From Gymnopilus junonius (Eukaryota > Basidiomycota > Agaricomycetes > Agaricales > Galerinaceae): DNA of 64,000 nucleotides. The notes beneath the pieces were generated by a model. That model did not search any database. It was not told the DNA's origin and saw only the letters and a program-made list of their open reading frames with translations. The DNA lies in NCBI GenBank assembly GCA_015501075.1, contig JADNYJ010000014.1, forward strand, positions 186,001-250,000, given 5' to 3'. The position numbers and the translations under genes were made by a program. Shown here piece by piece: positions 1-12,837 of this stretch. Within the stretch, counting starts at the first letter, position 1. The number at the start of each line of letters is the position of its first letter.

Positions 1-1844
1 AAGCGCTCTTCTTTCAGTTGTGGGCTGTCTTGCGTGTTTTTGGCCATGTCCTACATACTATGTACCCTTCTCTTCCTTTCAAGTTCACGTATGATCCTCT
101 GAGTAAAGTCGGATGGGTTCGTGACAGGTACGAAATTCAAATGTGTGTTAGAGATATAGAAGTAAATATCCTTCATGCAGTTACTCCACCAATGCATGTA
201 GAGTATATATACTGAATTCTTTTCGCTTGTGGAGTACAAAGGCTCCATCTGGTGGTCTGCAGACTCGGAGTACACGTACATACATAGTACGTGACGGAAA
301 ATTCAAGCTTTTGGATTCCGTTCGATGATTTTTAAAACAATTTCACCACACATCAAAATATCAGTTGAACCCAGTGAGAATCAAATATCAATGCTTATAC
401 GCCTAATTTATGCCTAAGATATACAAGCATCCGAAGAAGACTGTGGTCCTTATACTTGGTGATGAACTCGAGTGTCTTGCTCGTTGTGTTCATCATCGAC
501 CGCCTTATTCTAGTTATCGCAGACTTCAGCGCCGTCCACAGTGGCAACACCTGAACACCACCTCCCAAGTTATCTATTTTTCTTGATGTTCGATGTCCCC
601 CTGCAATTTATGATATCGGAACCTTCGTATGGACAGTTCATGTCGACAGGATTTAATTCACCTTCATTATTTCATCGTGAATTATTTTTCAAAAATTCTT
701 TCGAATAAACCTGACAGGCCTCTCAGAGGTAGCATGCATACAACAACGTTCTCCATATATACTTAAGTTTGATTTACTAGTCTGATATAACGAAAACTAG
801 CCTTTTATAGAAACTCCTTCCCCCGTTTCGGCGACCTATTCAACTGGCCTTGTTCGTTTGAGGACTACAAAGAAAGAAGAATCAATAAATTTCATTTCAA
901 ACTCATTCAAAGTTCGTCAGAATCCGATTACCTGTATTATTTGCGGGCTATTAGAATAAGTAGATTCATTTATTATAACTATGCCCGCAATCTCTTAGAT
1001 GTACTCACAGATGGTCAACAAATTTTCAATATAGAATGGGAGACACGCTACAACACAGCTCAAGGTCGTGCCTCGGTTCGCCTAAGATCCAGCCCAGTCT
1101 CCTCAGTCTGTACTTCACCGGGCGCGGAGCAAACAGTCTGACCAAGCGAGGCAAAAGGAAAAGGAATTTATGAAAGGTCGAAATTTCAAGCATCCACCAT
1201 GTCCTAAACAACATGATACCATCATCCACGATAGTAGCATTTATCAGAGAAACCAAGAAGGAGATGATGGTGCCTGTGAGCAGCACCGCACAGAGAACAA
1301 GAGGTGTTGGCAAATGTCTTGACGCGCAACGTTGCAGATATGGGTGAAAGTTGGCTTAGAGGGCGCTTTGGATGGAAGGTCGGATTCACGAGAAAGTAAA
1401 TGTCTGACACGGATTTAACTCGTCGAATAGTAGAAGTGCTAAAAGTGCAAAACAGGAGGTCGTCTTCCTTGCAAGAGTTCAAGCGCATGCTCGAAGATGG
1501 TTATATGGATCCATAGCGAATTAATCGGAGGTGGCTAATGGAGTGAATTTATAATGATTAGTGTGCTTGTGGAAGGAGGAAGAACTTCAGCTCTGCTCTA
1601 ATACACCCTGGCCCCACGGGCGCCACGTGCATAGGAGAGGAGAAAGACTAATACGATGTGGCTGTGCTACCGTTTCATCATCGCGTTCCGTGCGAAATGC
1701 AACGGGCGTCCTGGTTGACCTCTACCATCGCTAACGGATTTCGACTGGCTTCAAATCCTTAATCTCTTCAACTCTGAGCGGCAGGCCCACTCTTCCAAAG
1801 CATCTACACTTACGTAACACCTAATCTCACAAACACTCACGCAA
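1..1844. other. Intergenic, no gene recognised
   Basis: AT-rich sequence with only short open frames. A minus-strand frame near 1026-1313 has one hydrophobic stretch, but it has no recognisable family and no convincing exon partners, so I do not call it. Confidence 0.5.
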
Positions 1845-2357
1845 ATGACCGTCATACAAAATAATCCGCATTCAAAGCTCCAGCGGCAAATTGACCAGTT
1901 CCTCTGGGCCTCTGTGATTTTCACCTCCGCAGTAGCAGCCGTGTCTCTCATGAACATGGGCCGTCTCTCCCTCTTTATCGTTCCCTGCCTTTTCATGATC
2001 ACCCTCGCCCACAACTTTACCTTTCTCGCCCTCGCTTCTCGGGACCGCAAGAAATCCTCCGACAAGCTCGCGGGTACGCTAGCTCCCACCGCCAGCAAGC
2101 TCAATATTATCTTCTGCTGGGTCCTAGCGGGATTCTGGACCTTGACCATTTTAATTATCATTATCACCTCGGTGCTTATTATGGGCGCGAATAATTTCGA
2201 GGCTTGGGAGAGGCTTGCGGGGTACATTGAGCTTGCAATGGTCGTGGGGGAGATTGTGTTGATGTGTGTAATTGCGAAGAAGTGTATGACGCAGAGGAAG
2301 CATACAATCATTCAGCCTGAGCAGGTGGATTGGCAACATTATGGTCCTCCAGTTTGA
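1845..2357 (+). CDS. Four-helix membrane protein, fungal family of unknown function
   Basis: Single-exon protein of 170 residues. Four hydrophobic segments are visible, at roughly residues 20-40, 45-70, 90-115 and 125-148. A conserved-looking core, ITLAHNFTFLAL, lies at the end of helix 2 and is followed by a basic loop (SRDRKK). The C-terminus is polar and probably cytosolic. The same core (LTIAHNLTILVL followed by NQERK) recurs in the gene at 3541, so the two are paralogues. No enzymatic motif is visible. An integral membrane location is inferred from the helices; the function is unknown. The first ATG is used because the hydrophilic N-terminus and helix 1 follow directly. Confidence 0.7.
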   Translation: MTVIQNNPHSKLQRQIDQFLWASVIFTSAVAAVSLMNMGRLSLFIVPCLFMITLAHNFTFLALASRDRKKSSDKLAGTLAPTASKLNIIFCWVLAGFWTLTILIIIITSVLIMGANNFEAWERLAGYIELAMVVGEIVLMCVIAKKCMTQRKHTIIQPEQVDWQHYGPPV

Positions 2358-2687
2358 GAGATTCTCTGAGGTTTGTGGCACATTTATCTTAGCGATTTAT
2401 TTGGTCGTATGTTGACCTGTACACTGCAGTGTGTCAGACGATTAAAATACGCTGGACGTATTTAAATTAGTAAGTGAATTCTGTGACAGCAGTTGTTATC
2501 GACATTGATTTGAGTTGTATTGTCTAGAGAGAGCGATTCGCCATATAAAATAAATTTCAAAAAAATGCGCAAACTTGACAAATCTTTTTCTGGATGGCAC
2601 CAAACTCAACGACTACGATCTCATGGGATCATACTTTATCGAGCTGCTTACCTGGGTAGTTGAATTACAAACTGCAACCGGTATCAC
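2358..2687. other. Intergenic, no gene recognised
   Basis: Spacer between the first four-helix gene and the palindromic element. I see nothing supportable in it. Confidence 0.5.
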
Positions 2688-2929
2688 TAAGGTAGGGCTC
2701 ATGCACGACCTCTATACGTCACGTGTTGTACCTCGCAACTTCGAACTGTAATAGCACCGTCTAGAGGTCAGGATTCAAAAATCTGGCTGCACCAGTCGAT
2801 TCAATTTTTAAAATTGAATCGACTGGTGCAGCCAGATTTTTATTTTCCACCTCGATGCCAGTGCTATTAGATTTGCAAAAATCCACCCACTCACGTGATG
2901 TATTGGAGCCGTGCATGAGCCCTACCTTA
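2688..2929. mobile_element. MITE-like palindromic element, complete copy
   Basis: A 242-bp element that is inverted-repeat over much of its length. Its ends are a 20-bp perfect terminal inverted repeat (2688-2707 against 2910-2929). Its centre, about 2794-2845, is a near-perfect palindrome whose arms contain TCTGGCTGCACCAGTCGATT. The outermost bases are TA on both sides, which fits a TA target duplication of the Tc1/mariner type (inference). It has no coding capacity. A second copy lies inverted at 37561-37782. Confidence 0.8.
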
Positions 2930-3540
2930 CCTTCAACAGTGTAATTAGACTGTTGTCATATCCAGACTGGAGAGATCTACTCTGTTGTCTACTGATGTTT
3001 CGAAGCGACAGGGAATGGCCTGTGCTTGGTCGAGGAGACAGTGATTGCATAGGATACTCTGCTAAAATTCTTGATTTTATCTGCGTCGTTATCTAGTGCG
3101 AGGCACGGTCTGCTCAGCCCTTGTCCAGTTTTTTTTTCTGTACATTCGCAGGCCAACTGTCAGGAGACCCTACGACAGCGGGTATGAATCCCCGAAATTT
3201 ATACATTTCAGTGAGCCTCGCTGAACGAAGCTCTGCACACTATGTCTGAATGTCTAAAAAAACCCTCGTCGTGCTCCGAGGTCATCGTGGCATTTCTTCT
3301 CAACTCGTATATTCGATGTCCAGATTATGACTAGGTATCACGTTGCTGTTTGCAGGTCGGGGTCAAGGTACCGTTGATCATTAACTAATATGTACAGCCT
3401 CCATATGCATGCCAACTTCCTTCCCAAAAAATAAATTAAACCTCGACTTGGTGAAGACGCTTCGACACGTATAAGAACCCCAACATGACAGGCATCCTTG
3501 GATTTCCTGCCACGAAATACCGTATCATTGAAACCACGAA
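2930..3540. other. Intergenic, no gene recognised
   Basis: Sequence between the palindromic element and the second four-helix gene. It holds only short frames and is presumably the promoter region of the gene at 3541. Confidence 0.5.
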
Positions 3541-4100
3541 ATGGAGTCCACTCGTGTGTCCACGGTATTTGTCCACCCAGCACCTCCCCTCGCATACTCA
3601 AATCAACAGCTCCTCAAGTCCTCGATAGGTCTCTGTTGCGTCATCCTAGCTTTCTCCTTATCCCTCTTCGGTGAATTCTCGTTATGGATATCACCTTCCG
3701 CCTTCATCCTCACCATAGCGCACAACCTCACCATCCTCGTCCTTTCAAACCAAGAACGCAAAGGAACGCGCCCGGTCATCACAGGGAAGAGGTTACCAGC
3801 CACAGCCACCAGGGCATCTTTCATCTGCGCGTTCCTGCTTGCCGCTCTGTGGTGTGGGGCGGTCGCGGTGTTGATTGTGTTTTGCGCCTTTGCTGTCGGG
3901 AATGACGGCGATGCGGGGTATGCCAGGGTCGTACCGTGGTTCGAGTGGATCTTTGCGCTCGGTGAGGTGGCGGTGTTGATCGTATTTGGAGTTGGGCGAT
4001 CAGAGAGCGGAAGGCTATTTTGGAGATGGGGGATGGCACTAGGAAGTGGAATAGGCTCACGAATATGGAGCGTAATGTGGATGGCGTTGATGAAGCCTAG
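3541..4100 (+). CDS. Four-helix membrane protein, paralogue of the gene at 1845 (apparent 1-bp frameshift)
   Basis: Four hydrophobic segments and the LTIAHNLTILVL core followed by the basic loop NQERK match the protein at 1845. As written the frame runs open to 4206 and its last part looks unnatural. If the TTT run at 3985-3987 is one T short, the frame after helix 4 becomes a charged cytosolic tail (WAIRERKAILEM and onward) that ends at a stop at 4098-4100. That is the more natural end and resembles the polar tail of the paralogue. I therefore give the end as 4100. The function is unknown. Confidence 0.6.
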
Positions 4101-4902
4101 AGGTGAGTTTGAGAGAATTATTTTCTATTCCTTCGATGAGTTGGAGTTGATCTATTTTCCCAGAAAGCCCGTTTATGTTTTTTTGTATGTTTTTGTATGT
4201 AGTTGACAGCCATTGCGGATTCGTGTATTAGTAGTCAAAATATGACTTGTACACGTATCGTAGTTGAATGTTAAACGTTGAACGCTCTTCCATTCCGTTG
4301 GTAATGATGAAGAGATTTTGATACAGAGCATCAAAGGTTATTGGGAGGCACATTTCAGACAAGCCAGAGCAGTCGAAGAATCACAGCCTAGAGGTACATA
4401 ATCAAACTTCCCATTCAAAGACTCTAAAAATCGCCCAGGAAGCAGTCATACCAAGCGATCGCGACAGACAAGTGTATCAAAGCCGGCGCTGAAGGAATAG
4501 AATTTAATGTGACAGAGCTCAGAGAATCGAAAGCCTGCTCCCGGTTGAGCAAGGAACAATTTTTAACTCCGATTGAAGTCAGCTGCATAGCTCGGTAAAA
4601 TAAGGTTTGAAGTGGCTGTCTTACGTAAGGAATCAGTGTGGTCGCCATCGATTCATTGCTCGGTAATCCCATCGACGACATCCTCAAGACCCCAGGCAAG
4701 TCCTTCGTCGTCGTCGGTGTCGCTGAACCCATGCTAATTGTTTCTCCTGTTTTCTATTTTCTTCTTGGACCTCTGTTGATCGTTGGAATGGGTGTGGATC
4801 TGGACTCGGTGGCGGATTCTTGTCTCATGAAACCTTGCGCTTTTAAACTGTACCCTTGAACGCTGCTACGATGGATCTTTGGTGTTTAGGCCTACGACAA
4901 AC
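4101..4902. other. Intergenic, no gene recognised
   Basis: Contains the 3' region of the four-helix gene and the promoter of the eL19 gene. The short frames near 4424-4859 have no family resemblance. Confidence 0.5.
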
Positions 4903-5665
4903 ATGGGTACGTCTCGCACATCTAACTTCTACCGAAATACCCTTCAATTAACCCTGTACCTCTAGTCAATCTCAGGTCACAAAAGCGCCTCGCCGCAAGC
5001 GTCGCCGGCGTCGGCAAACGCAAAATCTGGCTCGACCCCGCTGAGCAGGCCGAGATTGGCAACGCCAACTCCCGCACACACGTTAAGAAGCTCATCAAGG
5101 ACGGACGTGTTATCATCAAACCCACCACCGTCCACTCCCGCGCTCGCACACGCGAGCTCCTCGCTGCCAGAGAAAGGGTCGCCATACCGGCCCTGGTAAG
5201 CGAAAGGGTACCTCTGAGGCCAGGATGCCAAGCAAGATTCTGTGGATGAGGAGACAAAGAGTGTTGAGAAGGTTGCTCAGGAAATACAGAGAGGCTGGAA
5301 AGATCGATAAGCACCTGTGAGTTTTTTCAGATGTGTCGTAGGTATGTGCTTTGGGGCTTATGCAGGGTTTTCCAAGTTACCACGTTCTCTACCAAAAATC
5401 CAAGGGTAACGTTTTCAAGAACAAGCGTGTGCTCATGGAGTACATCCACAAGGCCAAGGCCGAGAAGAGCCGCACCAAGGTCCTCACCGACCAAATGGAG
5501 GCCCGCCGTATCAAGAACAAGGTATGTAACTCATGTTTCCCTTTTTTTCCTTCACTCATTTTCTCTTTCTCTCAACTTTAGGCCGCCCGTGAACGTCGTG
5601 CTGCCCGTGTCGCTGAGAAGCGACAGGGTATTGTGGCTGTGGAGCAAGAGGAGGCTAAGCAGTAA
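4903..5665 (+). CDS. RPL19: 60S ribosomal protein eL19 (apparent 1-bp frameshift)
   Basis: Structural protein of the large ribosomal subunit. Four exons fit: 4903-4906, 4966-5316, 5377-5521 and 5582-5665. The first exon is only ATGG, with an intron directly after it. The protein begins [14 protein letters not shown] and includes KRKIWLDP and [21 protein letters not shown], all typical of eL19, with a basic C-terminal helix. Exons total 584 nt; one added base gives 194 residues, the normal family length. The break is at 5173-5175, where AAA appears to stand for AAAA (GAAAGGG for GAAAAGGG). The frame downstream is perfectly conserved. In an essential, usually single-copy gene this is most likely a sequencing error. 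Confidence 0.93.
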
Positions 5666-6227
5666 ATGTAACACCCTGTTCATCCGTTATACACTCGATG
5701 GCTTTGCCATCACCTCCTCTCGATATTTGTCGGTCGCACATCTGGTTACTCTACTTGTTTTAGTCCATGCCTCACCCTCTCGCTCGATGCCTTACTCGAC
5801 ATGCCGCCCACATACATGTATTCGCATGCTCCTCTCTGAAATTTTATGCCTTACTTCATGCGTGTGCCTCACCTCATGTGTCGCTTGTGTGTATTAAGTC
5901 ACGAAGCTGGGAGATTTTTCGGTTCCGCAAGTACTGATAATATAATGGAAGTGTACTTGCACGGAGATCATACATACTGCTGGAGTCGTCCTGTGTCCGT
6001 TGAGTTTAGTAAACTGTCTCGAATACTAATAGTAATAAGCCTTGGATTGAATTGGTCGTTACGGTACGCCATGATAAATTTGTCGGGGCGTGAGATGTGC
6101 TTATGCGACTCAGACGGTATTTCTCACCTTTTCAAGTCAGTACTCCCAGTGTTCAAACGTTCACCAGCCACCTCTTAGTTGGAGATTCTAGTTGTCGTAA
6201 ACGCATCACGCCCTTCTCCTGGTACAA
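5666..6227. other. Intergenic, no gene recognised
   Basis: 3' flank of the eL19 gene followed by sequence with no supportable frame. Confidence 0.5.
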
Positions 6228-7830
6228 ATGTCAACGCTAGTATTTTCATCTATCTTCCACGACGTCCACCAACCAGACCGTCGCCATCCGTCGATCTTCT
6301 CCAAATTCTCTACTAGTTCCAACTTTGCGAGCCCAGGATAACCTCGCAGACCGGCGAAACGTGTACGTTACAGGAAGCTCTAGCCTGGCAGCAACGGGAA
6401 AAGAGAAGCTCAATGAGCTCCTTCAAAGACTGGATCGTCAGGAAAAAGAAAGGCAGCATCTCATGAAGAAAGTCACAGTCCTTGATGAGCAAATCGTACG
6501 GACTCAATTGAACTATGCAAGAACATATAATGAATGCTCTCTCATTGGGCGAATTCCGATTGAATTGGCGTCGTGGATCTTTTGAGCTGCTACTGAAGGC
6601 GATGACTCAAAAGGTCGAGGCAAAATAGCATGCACAATATCCCATGTCTGCCACTCATGGCGCTCAATTGCACTTTCACTCGCAGATTTATGGACTTCCT
6701 TCACATACACCGGCTGCCCTGCCGACTTTGACCGCCTCTCTGCCTACTTTGAACGCTCCCGCGATCGACTGCTAAATCTCCGTTTCACCGTAAAATACCT
6801 ATGGTCATGGGAAGATACCTTGAAAACAGCTCTGCATCAGGCATCCCGTTGGTGAAGCTTTATTTCGTATTTTGACAAAGATTGTGATTTAGGACATCAG
6901 GGAAATGCTTTGTCGGGTATATTCACCACACCAATTTCTGTCCCGGACCTTGAAATCATTGGAATTATAATGGGCAGGCCCGGGGGGGTCTACCAGATCG
7001 ACTCTATTTCCAAGACGCCTCAAGACTGGCCCACGCCACTTTCGATTCTTGGTCGCTAATAGCCTGCAAACCCTTGTCCAGTGTCACTACCCTTCGTTTA
7101 GCCCACTTGTCCGGAGCCCGGTACCTTTTCAGCACATTTCTTGATATCCTGGCATCGCCTCGGTTGGAGAATTTGTCTGTATTAGCCGATCTTTTCGATC
7201 CACTGAGTATGGCAGTGCAACCTGTTGTGGCACCAGAGCTGAGGAACTTGAGATTCGCCCAGTCCTCGACCCTCGCTTCCAGACTATTTGGATATTTTCG
7301 AGCGCCAAAGTTGGAGCTGTTTGTCATTGCTAGGACTAACATGGACGTAAACATGGCTTTCCCTGACACTGATTCAACTCCTTTCCCGTCCTTGCCTTAA
7401 TCCACTGTTCCACCAATTTCGACTGTGCTTCACGTCTAGCCCACATGACGGAAAACGTCGTCAATCTTTATATAAGTCACCATTCGATTGCTTGCCGTTC
7501 AAAAGGCCTATTCTCAGCCATGGTGGAGGAGGTAAAAGCATCACCAGAAGCTGTTCTGTGGCCTCGGCTCGAGGCTTTGCATTGTGAGGTAGAAGATGCT
7601 ATGAGCGGATATCAAGCTGGTGAAAACTTTCAATATTACCTTAAGCTAATCACCTGCCGCTGGAAGCCCTGAAAGAGACGTTGCGTGTTGCATTTAAATG
7701 ACGAGGATGGGAAGGCATGGTGAAGCCTTGATCCAATGACTTGGAAACAGCTGGTAGATGGAGGATTTTTTGGGAGGATTGTTTCGGATGGAATGGATTT
7801 CGTGCCGTGGCCTCCTCATTCTACCCAAAA
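6228..7830 (+). pseudogene. Decayed F-box/LRR-type gene
   Basis: Successive fragments in different frames match the layout of Agaricomycete F-box proteins. First comes a coiled-coil start (LNELLQRLDRQEKERQHLMK). Next is an F-box core (GRIPIELASWIF, then ISHVCHSWRSIALS), followed by leucine-rich stretches at 7074-7400 and 7445-7672. A TGA stop interrupts the F-box core at 6583-6585, and further stops occur near 6855-6885 and after 7400. F-box proteins would act as substrate receptors of SCF ubiquitin ligases. With several lesions of different types this looks truly degenerate, unlike the single-indel genes elsewhere in the window. Confidence 0.6.
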
Positions 7831-8167
7831 ATATGACGAGAAATGGGTTTTCCTTACGTCCTATGGATGCACATTATGGGTAGTAAATGAATAGAATAAT
7901 ACTCAGAAGAATACAATGATACCTTTTTGTAAGTTAGATAAAAAGGAACTTCTATTTGAGAGAATTATAGTGAGAACTAGTTAACGGTCGAGGTGCAGGA
8001 AGGTGAAGTAGAGATGACAGGACTCATAAAGTCACTCGAATCGAGATTCGAAGGGCAAATGGAGCAAGTTGTACATAGGCACGTGACCAATTTACGTCTT
8101 TTGACTTTCGGCTTGTCAGGGTGGTTCCCGACATTTCTTTCCTTCTTATCACAGATCGTTGGACAAA
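7831..8167. other. Upstream region of CAND1
   Basis: Short gap between the decayed F-box gene and the CAND1 start. An open frame from 7993 runs through it but is out of the CAND1 frame. No other gene is seen. Confidence 0.5.
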
Positions 8168-11100
8168 ATGACCAAGATATACCTTATGAACAGTCTCATC
8201 GAAAAGGTTCCTTGGTTAATATATTCCTAAATAATACATCTATTCACTAATGTACCTTTATAGATGCAGTCCCCGGACCAGGACTTTCGGTGAACAAAGA
8301 CGCGTTCCTTTGTCTTTGGGTATCGAGAAACTGACGCCTCAACTTTTAAATCTGGATAGGTTCATGGGGCTGAACGATTTGATGACAGAAATCAAACAAG
8401 ATCCTGCGTCGTTCACGGGCGATGATGCTGTTGAAGCCAAGGTTCTGAACCAGGTCCTTTCGCTCGTCGAGGATAAGATCTCTGAGGTCAAGAATCAAGC
8501 TGTGAAATGGTGATTGTCTGCAGTTCTTCTTCGTTGTGTCACTTAGTGTTAATCTTCTGTTTTGGGCTCGTAGTCTCGGACAGTTGATCAAAATTCTAAA
8601 ACAACCCCAGATGGAATTGGTTGTGGATAAACTTATCGATTTCTCTGGTGGCCAGGACGAGGAATTGAGGGATATCTCGGGTCTTGGTGAGTTTGGGACT
8701 TGATAAACAACACAGAGACACGCTGAATTATGTATATTAGCTCTGAAGACGATCACAGCAGAGCTGCCTCCCGATGGCAAGATTGCTGCCACAGCATGTG
8801 CGAAATTGACGCCCAAGCTGCTTGGACAAATCCAGAACGTGAGTAGTATTTCGTCCTCCATGTTTATTTACTAAAATATGCAATCTAGCCAGCAACGCCA
8901 CCCGAAGCGCTCGTAGAGACACTCTCGATCCTTTCGATTCTCATTAGCCGTTTCCCAAACCACATATCAGCGGTGACCTACACCCCAGCTCCCCTACTCG
9001 TTCTCGCACCCCTCCTGTCGCACCCCCGTCCTGTAGTGCGAAAGCGAGCTATTATAACTTTATCTCAGTTTATCCCCATCTCTCAGCCGGCTTTATTCGC
9101 AGACTTGTTGAAGTCGGATGTGTTTCCCAATCTCGCACCAGGTGCGAATTTGGAGAAACAGAGGACGACGGTGCAGTTGATTGCAGCTGTGGCGAAGAAC
9201 TCGCCTACTCAGATCGCGCCGGTGTTGAGTCATGTTGTTCCTGGGATCTTGCAGGCTGTTGATAAATCTGATGATGAATTGCGAGAGGGAGCTTTGCAGG
9301 TAAGATTTCTTATCGTCATACCCGGATTCATTTCGTCGTCATTTAACACTTGTTTCTTCCAGGCACTTGAGGCACTGGTTTTGAGGTGCCCCTCGGAGGT
9401 TGATCTGTATTTACCTTCCATCATCGAAATCGGTAACAAATACATCAAGTACGATCCTGTAAGCTTCCTCTCTTGTATTTCTGTAAAAATACATCCTCTG
9501 ACAATATTGTAGAACTATGCTGGTGACGAAGACGAAGATGAAGACGAAGAAATGGGAGATGCCGATGACGACGACGAAGATGCTGAAGACCTCGACGAGT
9601 AAATAGCTAACTTCACATGGTCCAATCGTGCTATAAGCTGATGTGACCCAACAATAACAACAGATACTCGGACGATGAAGATACCTCATACAAGATCCGA
9701 CGATCAGCCACCAAACTACTCGCAGCTGTCATTGGAACGCGCCCTGATCGGCTTACTCGCACCTACAAAGACATTTCTCCAGTTCTCATCTCCCGCTTCG
9801 GAGACCGAGAGGAGAACGTCCGTCTGGAAATTTGGGCGACTTATGTCACACTTCTCACTCAAACCACCATTTATGGCGGGGTACCCGATGCATCTGGTGA
9901 ACTTTCACCGCGTGGAAAGCGTAAACGCGATACTGACGAACCTATGGAAGCTGAAGAGACCGCGTACACGCTCCTCAAGTCCCAGGTCCCGACATTGTCC
10001 AAGGCTCTGCTTAACCAGCTCAAGTCGCCCAAGACGTCGCCTGCTGTTCTGCAAGCTGGGTTTGGACTCCTGCATGCGTTGTTGACCGTCCTCCCTGGCT
10101 CTTTGGCCTCTCAAGTGCCGCTTGTGGCGTCGACATCAAAGTCTGTCTTGTCCCAATCTCCAACGACCTCCACTTCCACATTGCACCTCACGTGTCTTTC
10201 CTTCCTCGCCCTCTTTTTCTCCTCACACTCTCCATCAACCTTTTCTGGTTCTTTGCCAACCCTCACCCCCGTTCTTCTCAAGTCTTTGGGTGAAAGGCAC
10301 CCTAGGATCGCTGCCGAATCTTTCCGTGTCTTCTCTGCTCTGCTGAACGCGTTGCGCCCACTCAAACCAGTCGACTGGATAGTATCCTTGTACGACCAAG
10401 CCCTCAGCAGACTAAGCAACCATGACACCGACGCCGAAGTGGCGTGCGGCTGCCGAGGACTGTGTCGCTGACATCTGGATCTGTGCTACTGACGTGGCCA
10501 ACGCGAAGAGCAGGAAAGAGTGGGAATTTATCTGCAGGACGACGGGCAAGACGGAGAATGCTGTTAAGGTCATTACGAAGGTTGCAAAGGAGGTCAAGAT
10601 TGGAGATGATTGGACGAATGGATGTGTTTCGTATCTTATGGGATTGTTGAGGAAGAGTGGGAGGAGTGGCAAAGTCGAGGCATTTGCTGCTTTGGAAGTT
10701 TTGTTGAAGAGGTGTTGTTTATCTCGTTGAACTTCATTTGCCGGCTTTCTGACTTTTTACCATTCTACATTAGCTACACAAACGGCATCCCCTCCAATCT
10801 GCCTTCTAACCTCGTCCCGCAAGTCAAGCCCTACATCTCCACCTCTGACATCTCCCTTCTCTCCCAGGCCCTGAGCACACTCGCCCTCCTCCTCGAACTC
10901 TCGCCAAGCATCACCTTCCCAGAAGTAGAATCCGACCTCCTCAGCGACATCTACAGCGTCGCACACTCACCTTTGGTCTCTGGCGTCGCTCTCGATTCCC
11001 TCTTCCGGTTCTTCGCCGCACTCGTTCAGGCAGACGCCCAGATCGCGACGCACGTCGTGCCCAACCTCGTGAATTCTTCCGAGAAGGCGGTTAAGACCGA

Positions 11101-12794
11101 GAATAGCCCTTCGAATGTGGCCAAGTGTGTTGCGCAGGTTGTGAAGAGCGCAATGGGTGTTGCTGCGGGTACTATCGCAGAGTACTCCAAGTATCTCAAG
11201 GTTGGCAGATCTTTGGCTTCGTGATTCTGAATAAGTGCTTGATGGTATTATAAATTTTTGCAGAAGTCAGCTAAAGCCAAGCCTTCTTTAGTCATCCTCA
11301 GCTTGCTCATTATCGGAGAGCTTGGTCGATTCATGTCAGCCTTTCTTCTTTTTTTTTCTCTTGCGTCATCTGATGGTGGTTTGCTTCAGTGATTTTGCGC
11401 CTCAGAAAGATATTTTCAACCTTGTCATTGACCATTTCAGCTCTGAACAAGAAGACATGCGCGCTGCTGCTGCATTTGCTGCTGGTAAGTGTGATCCGTT
11501 GCTGGCGTGCGTCCATTGCCTAATACTTGTTTGTCGATAAGGTAACATTGCCATTGGAAACTTGCACCAATTCTTGCCCACCATCGTACAACTCATCGAG
11601 AGCGACCCCAAGAAGCGTCTGTTGGCTTTGCATGCTGCCAAAGAGGTGAGCATTCGAGATGATGCCATTACCGAGCCAGAGTGAACTGAAGTGAAATTTT
11701 GCAGGTTGTCACGCATTGCTCGCATGGTCAATTGGAAAATGTGGCCGATTTACTTTGGAAGCCCCTTTTCGAGAATTCCCAAAATGCGGAAGAATCAACG
11801 AGGAATGTCGCTGCTGCTTGCCTTGGCAAACTGGCCACCACTCATCCTTCCAAGTACCTGCCTCAGCTTCATGTAAGATTGGTCCATTACAGATATATTC
11901 GTTATGCCTTGCTGAACTCTGACCTCTTCACAGGCTCGGGTCAGGGACCCCAACCCGGATACTCGAGCAACAGTGGTTTCTGCCATCCGTTATACCTTTG
12001 CCGACGCTTCTCAATCGTTCGACGAGATTTTCTCTCCTCTCATTGTCGACTTCTTGTCATTAATGATTGATCAGAACCTCGTAAGTCCCATTGATGCCTT
12101 GCTAAGCCTGATATTCACTGCAAGTGATCATCCTGCAGATTGTTCGCCGGCTGGCTCTTTCAACTCTCAACTCGGCAGCACGAACTAAGCCACACCTTAT
12201 CAGGGATCATCTTGTGGCTCTGTTGCCTGATCTTTACAAGGAGACTGTTGTCGATGCCTCATTGATCAGGACGGTGCAAATGGGTCCTTGGACGCACAAG
12301 GTCGATGATGGTTTGGAGGCTCGAAAGACAGCATATGAGACAATGTATACTCTGGTAAGTTGCCATACCTTCCTGTTTCCTTCCAACTTGGATCGACCAT
12401 TCTACTTGTAGCTTGATACATGTCTAGCCAAGCTCAACCTCCACGAGTTCCTCGGACGTGTCATCCCAGCACTCTCTGATGATTCCGACGAGATCAAAGT
12501 GATCTCCCATATGATGCTCTTCCGTCTATCTCAAATTGCACCTGCGGCCGTCTCACAGCGCCTGGAGGAGGCAACGCCTCAGCTGGAGAAGACCATGAAA
12601 GGGGCGACCGTCACGAAAGATACCGTCAAGCAGGATCTTGAAAGAGCTGCAGAGTTGCAGAGGAGCGCATTGAGGGCTGTCGCCGCTCTCAGCAGGATTA
12701 GCGCGGGTGCCAGTCCCAAGTTTGATCTGTTGGTGGAAGACATCAGAAAGAACCCGACCTGGGCAACGAGTTCAAGGAACTCGTTGGGCAATGA
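8168..12794 (+). CDS. CAND1: CAND1/TIP120, cullin-associated NEDD8-dissociated protein (two apparent 1-bp indels)
   Basis: HEAT-repeat protein that binds unneddylated cullin-RBX1 and exchanges substrate receptors on SCF ubiquitin ligases (family knowledge). Seventeen exons fit: 8168-8206, 8264-8289, 8360-8509, 8574-8686, 8741-8838, 8889-9299, 9363-9458, 9513-9598, 9664-10711, 10774-11200, 11264-11334, 11390-11484, 11542-11645, 11705-11872, 11934-12080, 12139-12354 and 12412-12794. The start reads MTKIYLMNSLIEKM. The acidic insert followed by EYSDDEDTSYKIRRSATKL is a CAND1 hallmark. The C-terminus has VQMGPWTHKVDDGLEARKTA, typical of the TIP120 domain. There is an extra G at 10441-10442 (TGGCG) and a missing C at 12758-12759. 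With both allowed for, the length is 1,225 aa, close to human CAND1. Read literally, the frame after the second break stops at 12837. Confidence 0.92.
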
Positions 12795-12837
12795 TTGGCG
12801 GAACGCAGTAACCCTTGGGTTGTTGAAGGTTTTCTGA

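Noticed and set aside
1751..2311. 186-residue minus-strand frame opposite the first four-helix gene
   Set aside because: It is the antisense shadow of a clear membrane protein with hydrophobic periodicity; the shadow shows no domain.
4922..5314. 130-residue minus-strand frame over the eL19 gene
   Set aside because: The plus strand encodes unmistakable eL19 sequence; the antisense frame is a by-product.
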